DNA of 64,000 nt. Source: Gigaspora rosea (taxonomy: Eukaryota > Glomeromycota > Glomeromycetes > Diversisporales > Gigasporaceae). Position numbers and translations under genes: made by a program. The DNA lies in assembly GCA_003550325.1 (NCBI GenBank), contig QKWP01000488.1, positions 170,374 through 234,373 on the forward strand, written 5' to 3'. Of the stretch, positions 57,429-64,000 are shown one piece after another; position 1 is the first letter of the stretch, and every line of letters begins with the position of its first letter. Under the pieces are notes generated by a model, which was not told where the DNA came from, did not search any database, and saw only the letters and a program-made list of their open reading frames with translations.

Positions 57429-60286
57429 TTATTGTATGATGTTTATATTTGGATTGATTGATTTTAATTTAAAGGTAATACCATTTCCATAAATATTCAA
57501 ATCTTTCAGCGTAGAATTCTTGCAAAGCGCATTTTCTAATGCATTACCTCCTCTTGATCCAAGTTCATTATATCGAAGATCCAAAGAAGTCAGTGTAGAG
57601 TTCTTGCAAAGTGAATCTGCTAATGCTTTTCCTCCTTCTGATCGAAGTTTATTGCCAGTAAGATTCAAATGTTTCAGCGTGGAGTTCTTACAAAGTGCAT
57701 TTGCTAAAGCTTTTCCTCCTTCTGACCAAAGTTTATTCTCTTGAAGATCTAAAAAAGTCAGCGTGGAGTTCCTGCAAAGTGCATCTGCTAATGCTTTTCC
57801 TCCTTCTGATAAAACACGATTCAATTGAAGATTCAAAGAAGTCAACGTGGAGTTTTTGCAAAGTGAATCTGCTAATGCTTTTCCTCCTTCCAATCCAAGT
57901 CTATTACCAGTAAGATTCAAATCTTTTAGCGTAGAGTTTTTGCAAAGTGCATCTGCTAATGCTTTTCCTCCCTCTGATTCAAGTTCATTTCGAGAAAGAT
58001 TCAAAGAAGTCAGCGTGAAGTTTTTGCAAAGTGCGTCTGCTAATGCTTTTCCTCCTTCTGGCCCAAGATTATTCTCCTGAAGATTCAAATCTCTTAGCGC
58101 AGAGTTCCTGCAAAGTGTATCAGCTAATGCTCTTCCTCCTTCTGATCCAAGACCATTAGATTGAAGATTCAAAGATATCAGTGTGAAGTTCTTACAAAGT
58201 GCATCTGTTAATGCTTTTACTCCTTCTGATCCGAGTCCATTCGAACGAAGATCCAAATAAGTCAGCGTGGTGTTCTTACAAAGTGCATCTACTAATGCTT
58301 CTCCACCTTTAAGATCATTGTCTCGAAGATTTAAATTTTTTAGTGTGGTGTTCTTGCAGAGTGCTTCTACTAATGCGTATCCTCCACTTAATCCAAGATT
58401 ATTAAATTGAAGATCCAAAGAATTCAGCAGAGTATTATTACAAAGTGCGTCTGCTAATGCTTTACCTCCTTCTGGTCCAATATTATTAGATCGAAGATTC
58501 AAAGAAGTCAGTAAAGTGTTATTAAGTGCATCTGCTAATGCTTTTCCTCCTATGGATCCAAGGTTATTGCCTTCAAGATTAAGAGAAGCCAGCATGCAAT
58601 TCTTGTAAAGTGCATCTGCTAACACTTTTCCTCCTTCTAACCCAAGATCATTATCAGCAAGATTTAAATCTTTCAGTATGATGTTCTTGCAAAGTGCATC
58701 TGCTAATACCTTTCCTCCTCCTGATCCAAGATCGTTACCTTTAAGATTCAAAGAAATCAGCGTGGTATTTTTGCAAAGTATATCTGCTATTGCTTTTACT
58801 CCAAATAGGCCAAGTTTGTTTGAACTAAGATCCAATGAGGTCAACGTGGTGTCCTTGCGAAGTGCCTTTGTTAATTCGTCAAGGTTTTCAGACCTACTAC
58901 ACTTGCAAGATAGATCCCAGGTTGTAGCATTTTCTTGATCTTTAAGACTATGCTGGTTGTTTCTGAGAATTTCCTCAAAAAGTTCTAACGCTTTGAGAAA
59001 TTTGCCTTGTACAAAATATTCTTGTGCTTTCTTTCTCAAATTCTCAAGGATAATGCCGCTCTGCGCTGATGTATTTAAATTTATTTTATCCGATAAATAA
59101 AGTGAAACGCTTATATTGTCTTGATAATATGAGGAAATTTCACTATTATCAGATAATGTTTCTATAGGGTAATGTTGACTCAAAGATTCATTTAGAATAA
59201 TTTGTTTTAATTCATTGAGAATTGCTCTCATTTTTGGACGATTTGCAGGATCGCTGTCCCAACATTTTTTGTAAAGTTCAATATATTGAGATGGTGTACC
59301 TTCTATAGATTCTTCTCTATTTCCTTGCAATATGTGAAACGCAAGTGACAATCCTAATTCAAAGGTTGTAAATGGTGGTCTTCCGCTTGAAATTTCCCAA
59401 AGAATTACTCCAAGACTATATACATCAGATTTCATGTTGCGTTTATATTTGTAGTTAACAAAGCATTGAGGCTCGATATATGCTGGCATTCCATAAACGC
59501 TTGAGCTTGAAGTTATAGACAATTCATTCACCTGCCTTGCTAATCCAAAATCGGTAATCTTTGGTTGTTTTTGATGAATTAAGATATTTTTTGAATGCTA
59601 AATCATTATGATTAAGCGCGTATAGTAAATTAATAACACAAAATTCGGTAAAATATACATAGTACTATTGCTTACCAGGTCTCTATGAATAATATTATTA
59701 TCATGTAAAAATAAGAGCCCGAGTGCTATTTCCTTAGCAATGTGTAGCTTATCTGCCCATTGTAATTTCATAAAATTTTCCATTAGGTATTCATGTAAAG
59801 TTCCTTAATTAGCATATTGTAAGACCATATCATAATATCCGTTGCTATCTATATATTTAATTTGGTAAATATTTTTGTTTAATAACATAAATTATCATTG
59901 AATGCCTTCAAAAATTATAAACATACTTTTTGTCACTCCATAGAAAGAAATAATGTTTGGATGGTAAGAAACTCTTCGTAGTAATTTAAGCTAATCATAT
60001 GAATTATAAGAATTTTTTATCCTGTTGTAGGATGCCATTAAAGCTTTATTATAACAAAAAATACCTCGTTAATAAAATCTTTAATGATTAATTCATCTAT
60101 GTTTGTGTCAACTTTTAGAGATTTAAGAGCAACCGTTAATTCACTGTCTCTCCACTCGTATTTAAAAACCTTTCCAATACCACCAATGCCAATCATTATA
60201 GGGTCTGTAAGTTTATCATAATCGATATAATTAATATGCCCTTCGGAAATAGCTTTTTCAAGCCATCCTTTTGGCATGTTTTCCAT
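57429..60286 (-). CDS. TKL-type kinase-TPR-LRR protein (one in-frame stop)
   Basis: Four exons fit: 60286-60065, 59990-59927, 59848-59676 and 59597-57429, all GT-AG and in phase, giving 875 codons. Residues 20-285 are a kinase with every key site: GIGGIGKV loop, VALK, HPNIISFYG, HRD, HSKNILIH, DFG, IEPQ, and CWDSDPANRPK. Residues 340-366 look like one TPR (KAQEYFVQGKFLKALELFEE). From about 400 to the end run 17 ribonuclease-inhibitor-type LRRs of 28 residues, pattern STLTSLNL..N.L.SEGGKALADALCKN. The architecture suggests an intracellular receptor or scaffold in which LRRs bind a ligand and the kinase signals. Codon 110-111 of the joined exons is TAA (59805-59807), where relatives have Asp or Glu before GTL/GNL. 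The rest is intact, so this is a very young pseudogene, an allele, or a sequence error. Confidence 0.8.
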
Positions 60287-60549
60287 ATTTTTGTATCAAG
60301 TATTGTATTAATCCTGGTACATACGTGCAGTATTGTATATATACTTTGTACATACGTACGTACTACATTGCATTCTAATTTAGCGCAGCCGCATGCATTC
60401 AGACATTCGTTTGATTGGGAGTGCAACGAAGTGCATGATTAAGTGGCAAATGAAAAGAATTCGAGGATCCTATTGGATAAAAAATCCTTATGACATTTTG
60501 TAACACCTCGAACAATACTAAAAAAGGTTATCAAAAAAATTGCAAGTAC

Positions 60550-61280
60550 CAGGGACCCGGAAAATTTTAGTTTGGAAATTGATAAAATCCTCGAATATTT
60601 GGAATTATTTGGTCTGTTGACCAATCAAAAAGCCGTTGCACTTGGTTGTGTTGCACTTGCGTTGCGCGTAACCATAACTAGTGAAACATTTTCCAACTCT
60701 GAAATTTCATAGAACATTTATCAAAATTTATTACTGTATTTGCGTAATTGTGGTGTCTGTCGACTTCAGTCCATGCTTAGATAATCTTTAGTAGGGATTT
60801 TTTTTTTTGCTTATGTGTTTAAAAAAAATACTATACTGTGTAAATTAACTCTTGTACTTTTGCGAAAGAACTGGCAAAATTATAAGTATAAACTTGATGT
60901 GCATAGTGTAAATTCGAAATCTGGATTGATCCTTCAATCCAGACAAATTCAGATATTCAGGCTGGAGATTTTTACTAGGATTGGTCAAAGAATTTAAATT
61001 ATGGACCTAAGGATGTACCCAAAGTAAGCTTTATACAATCTGATGTGGATTCAATTCGAATCTGGATGGCCTAGGATCGAAACACTAGATGTGCATTCAA
61101 GGACTATCTGAGATATGTAGCACATTTTTATTGTATGTATTTTTATTGGTCAGAGATCACATGTATACTGGAAAATCGGTAAAAATTTTGGCAAAATGCA
61201 AAAATTTGGAAATATCAAAATTAGGCCAAAAATTTGGAATAATTTGGGAAAATTTATTTCCAAAATTTTTCGGGTCCCTG
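60550..61280. mobile_element. hAT-like foldback element, CAGGGACCCGG ends
   Basis: The left end CAGGGACCCGGAAAATTTT pairs with the right end AAATTTTTCGGGTCCCTG, and the similarity goes on through GGAATTATTTGG / CCAAATTATTCC on the opposite strand. CAGGG ends are typical of hAT elements, but the flanking eight bases agree in only the last four positions. 731 bases with no transposase frame. Confidence 0.65.
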
Positions 61281-62080
61281 ATTGGTACATAATATTTCAA
61301 CAATTTATTAGTATTACGGAATATGCGATTCTTGATCCTTGTGATTTCAACTTATGATGTGCAACGGATGATCAGTTACGGTCTTAGCCGATTAGTCATG
61401 ATAGCATTCATGAGAATATCAGGTTTCCTGCCATCTAGAATAGCTCGCTTGATGAGATGTTAAAAATCTATGTTAATGTGCTGCGCTGGTGTAACAAACT
61501 GGTAGCGTAACAAACTGCTAGTGTGTATTAAAATACCGGGCTTGGTATTCACAATACTCTATTCTGAGATACGTACGTACATACGTACATAATACAATAT
61601 GATGGAGCGAAATCAAGTGAGAATATATTGCTACAGTGCAGGATAAAAACCATATATTTTTTTATAGTAAAATTTTTTTTAAATTGATATAACTTTTTAA
61701 AAATAAACTAATGCAAAAAATTTTTTCTCAATTGATAGATTTTTAGTTATCTGCGGCCTAAACCTATTGAACAAGTTTACTTAAAGGCCCAAAGCAGGTT
61801 ATCTTGATAAAAAAAGTGGTTTTATATTACAAACAAAAATTTTTAACTTTAGTATATAGACAACCTATTTTTATCACCTAAGTAAAGTTGTTCAAAGCAC
61901 GATTATATATATAATTGCTAATTTAAAGGTATAGTGTAATACAATATAAATAGAGACTTGTTATTGCCACCCCCTACCCCGGAATTCGGCCCATTTCTGG
62001 CCTTTCCGAACCACTTCTGGCCTAAATCATGTGACCCAAGCCACAAAACAAGGTCACATGACCAATAAAATTTGTCTCAA
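61281..62080. other. Intergenic DNA with a small inverted pair
   Basis: No gene seen. GAACAAGTTTACTTAAAGG (61769) and CACCTAAGTAAAGTTGTTC (61878) form an inverted pair. They resemble the AAGTAAACTTGTTCAGCACC end of the palindromic satellite unit, so a single degenerate relative of that unit may lie here. At 61970-62050 a GC-rich patch repeats TTCTGGCCT. Confidence 0.45.
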
Positions 62081-62163
62081 AGGCAAATCTTACGTTTTTG
62101 ATACTCCTGCACTTACTTTTTTGATACTCCTGTATGTACTCCAAAATTACTTTACTTTTTTGA

Positions 62164-62446
62164 GGGGTCGTTTAAAGCATGGTGCAATCATATGATTTTG
62201 ACTTTTTAATTAAAGTTAGGGTAAGGGTTAGTCGGCAGTTAGGTTTAGGGGTGGTATTATAGTAAAATTGCCTTCCCGACATTTTTTGTTAATGCCCCAA
62301 GGTAGGTTTTGACACTCGTTTCTTGTATTTTTGCGATTTTTCATTTTTTTCTTCTTTGTTTCTTCGTCGGGCTAATTCGGGTTGATCAAAACAAACAAGT
62401 TGATTGGCACCATATCATGTGATTGCACCCTGCTTTAAATGACCCC
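62164..62446. mobile_element. hAT-like MITE, copy 1, with perfect 8-base target duplication
   Basis: TTTTTTGA lies at 62156-62163 and 62447-62454. The ends GGGGTCGTTTAAAGCATGGT and the complement of TGCTTTAAATGACCCC are inverted, and the similarity continues through GTGCAATCATATGAT. Eight-base duplications are characteristic of hAT elements. The interior has GTTAGGGTAAGGGTTAG. 283 bases, non-coding. Confidence 0.85.
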
Positions 62447-62905
62447 TTTTTTGATACTGATTTGCATATATACACGTGACTTATGTTACACAAAGGCCCA
62501 GTGCAGCAAATCTTACGTTTTTGATACCCCTGCACTTACTTTTTGATACTTCTGTTGTACCCCAAAATTACTTTACTTTTTTGATACCGTTCTGCATATA
62601 TACACGTGACTTATGGTACACAAAGGCACAGTGCATTGTTTTTAAAAAAATAATTTTTGGTTACACACTGCTAATGTCGCGTAACGTTACACAAGTCTAA
62701 ATTTGGTAACCAAACCCGGCATTAAGCTTAATGCTAGTGGGCACTATCATGATAATGACCCGGCGGGGTTAGACATAATTCCGGCCCACCCTAACCCTAA
62801 ATCTAGTGGTACCCTAACCCAGCATTAAGTTTAATGCTGGTGGGCACTATCATGATAATGCACCTGGCAGGGTTAAACATAGTGCCCACCAGCATTAAAC
62901 AACAC

Positions 62906-63214
62906 CAGGGCGTAGGATCGATTTTCTGAAAACGTGATCTTCCGACGTCAATTAGCCAATTAAAAATCAGGATTAGGTGTAACGTAAAGAAATTCAAAAC
63001 AAATGTTTGTTTTTCAAAAATCGTATTTATCGCAAGATTTATACTAGCAAATCATCTTTCTGGCCTAACAAAAAAGATTCATCGCACAATTTTGCTATAT
63101 AATACTCCTTCTAACTACCAACATGAACCCAAACCCTAACATAAATCAATTTTTTTTCCCAAAAACAATTGATATCGGAAGATTACGTGTTCAGAAAATT
63201 GATCCTAGGCCCTG
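62906..63214. mobile_element. TIR element, CAGGGCGTAGGATCGATTTT ends
   Basis: CAGGGCGTAGGATCGATTTT, followed by CTGAAAACGTGATCTTCCGA, pairs with TCGGAAGATTACGTGTTCAG and AAAATTGATCCTAGGCCCTG. The arms are about 40 bases with few mismatches. The CAGGG ends suggest hAT, but the flanking eight bases do not match each other. 309 bases, non-coding. Confidence 0.75.
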
Positions 63215-63223
63215 TCAATTTCA

Positions 63224-63825
63224 TCAGCATTAAGCTTAATGCCGGGTTAGGGTACCAAACTTAGATTTGTGTAATGTTACATGACATTAGCGGCATGTTA
63301 CCAAAAATTATTTAATGTACTGGGCAAATCTTACGTTTTTGATACTCTGACACTTACTTTTTTGATACTCCTGTATGTACCCCAAAATTACTTTACTTTT
63401 TTGGAGGATCGCTAAAGCCTTGTACCCACGTGACTTTTGAAAGTTTAGTTATAATTATGGTTAGAGTTAGTTTACCGTTAGGAGAGGGTATAAATATAGG
63501 TAAATTGCCTTCTCTACATTTTTTATTAATGTGGGTTTAGACTATCGTTTTTATATTTTTGCGGTTTTTGATTTTTGACTTCTCTGTGTAAACAAAATTT
63601 CATAATTCTGATTGGCTGATCTACATATAAAAAGTCACGTGGGTACAAGGCTTTAGCGGACCCCCTTTTTTGATACAGATCTGCATATATACACGTGACT
63701 TAGTTACACAAAGGCCCAGTGCATTGTTTTTGCAAAAATAATTTTTAGTTACATGCTGTTAATGTCATGTAATGTTACACAAGTCTAATTTTGATACCCT
63801 AACCCAGCATTAAGCTTAATGCTGG
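63224..63825. mobile_element. Large nested foldback structure
   Basis: The left arm 63224-63326 (GCATTAAGCTTAATGCCGGG, then GTAATGTTACATGACATTAG) pairs with the right arm 63713-63825 (CATTAGC-complement GTTAATGTCATGTAATGTTA, then CAGCATTAAGCTTAATGCTG). Between the arms lies the third repeat unit holding the second hAT-like element. It is an element within an element. Confidence 0.7.
63405..63665. mobile_element. hAT-like MITE, copy 2, at the same site as copy 1
   Basis: The TTTTTTG(A/G) flank lies at 63397-63404 and 63666-63673, matching in seven of eight bases. The ends carry GCTAAAGCCTTGTACCCACG and the exact complement CGTGGGTACAAGGCTTTAGC. The interior is homologous to copy 1 (AAATTGCCTTC, ACATTTTTTATTAAT, TTTTTGCGGTTTTTGATT) but the outer arms differ. 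261 bases, non-coding. Confidence 0.8.
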
Positions 63826-64000
63826 TAGGCACTATCATGATAATGCCCTAGCGGGGTTAGACATAATTTCGGCCTACCCTAACTCTAAATCTAGTGGTAC
63901 CCTAACCATGATAATGCACCCAGCGGGGTTAGACATAATTCTGGCCCACCCTAACCCTAAATCTAGTGGTACCCTAACCCGGCATTAAGCTTAATGCTGG

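Larger units (their letters stand above)
62082..63770. repeat. Three related ~200-base units, two filled by a hAT-like element
   Basis: Each unit has GCAAATCTTACGTTTTTGAT, CTTACTTTTTTGATACTCCT, CCAAAATTACTTTACTTTTT and GCATATATACACGTGACTTA. Units begin near 62093, 62506 and 63325. The first and third are interrupted at the same TTTTTTGA by related inverted-repeat elements. The second is uninterrupted. Non-coding. Confidence 0.85.
62715..64000. repeat. Palindrome GCATTAAGCTTAATGC, dispersed copies
   Basis: Copies at 62715-62737, 62818-62840, 62890-62900 (half), 63224-63245, 63803-63825 and 63978-64000. Most are followed or preceded by CTAACCC and GGCACTATCATGATAATG. The last copy touches the window end, so the repeat family continues beyond. 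Confidence 0.85.

Noticed and set aside
57520-58938. Several plus-strand frames opposite the LRR array
   Set aside because: They are antisense reflections of the 84-base LRR repeat, which keeps the opposite strand open.

Overview
The window looks like a nuclear segment of an arbuscular mycorrhizal fungus, most likely Rhizophagus or a close Glomeromycotina relative. I infer this from very AT-rich DNA packed with mobile elements, short GT-AG introns, and several protein kinases of the expanded tyrosine-kinase-like (TKL) type joined to Sel1 repeats or ribonuclease-inhibitor-type LRRs. A TLDc remnant and a broken microsomal P450 fit the same picture. No database was consulted. No rRNA, tRNA, CRISPR array or viral genome could be supported.

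Layout. 1-13 kb: inverted-repeat (foldback) elements, a LINE relic split by a small CG-rich element, and two homologous ~540-base repeat blocks, one with a TAA microsatellite. 13.1-16.8 kb: a head-to-head kinase pair, a Sel1-type pseudokinase on the minus strand and a compact, probably active kinase on the plus strand, with a 45-base tandem repeat between them. 18.5-23.4 kb: two near-identical ~560-base LTR-like fossils flank remnants of a TLDc gene and a Sel1-kinase gene. 23.4-32 kb: foldback elements, one intact basic ORF (27.1-27.7 kb) and a ~2 kb minisatellite. 32-33.6 kb: a kinase pseudogene in which two related inverted-repeat elements replace the activation segment. 35.1-37.1 kb: a multiply broken cytochrome P450 gene. 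39.4 kb: an integrase-core fossil. 39.6-57.4 kb: a gene desert with very few CG dinucleotides, holding decayed coding-like fossils, an SINE-like insertion with a perfect 16-base target duplication, a PIF/Harbinger-like MITE, and two arrays built of palindromes (50.7-51.9 and 53.0-56.2 kb). 57.4-60.3 kb: a kinase-TPR-LRR gene with about 17 LRRs, complete except for one in-frame TAA in the kinase domain. 60.5-64 kb: nested inverted-repeat elements, including a hAT-like element whose filled and empty sites lie side by side.

How the genes relate. The three well-preserved kinase genes share the same exon design: exon 2 is 64 bases and exon 3 is 173 bases in each, with identical phases. This suggests one ancestral kinase cassette that was copied and then joined to different C-terminal repeats. 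The 13-15 kb gene mixes Sel1-like and LRR-like pieces, so modules appear to have been exchanged between family members. The strongest candidates for something undescribed are the palindromic satellite, the kinase-LRR architecture, and the same-site insertions near 62-64 kb.
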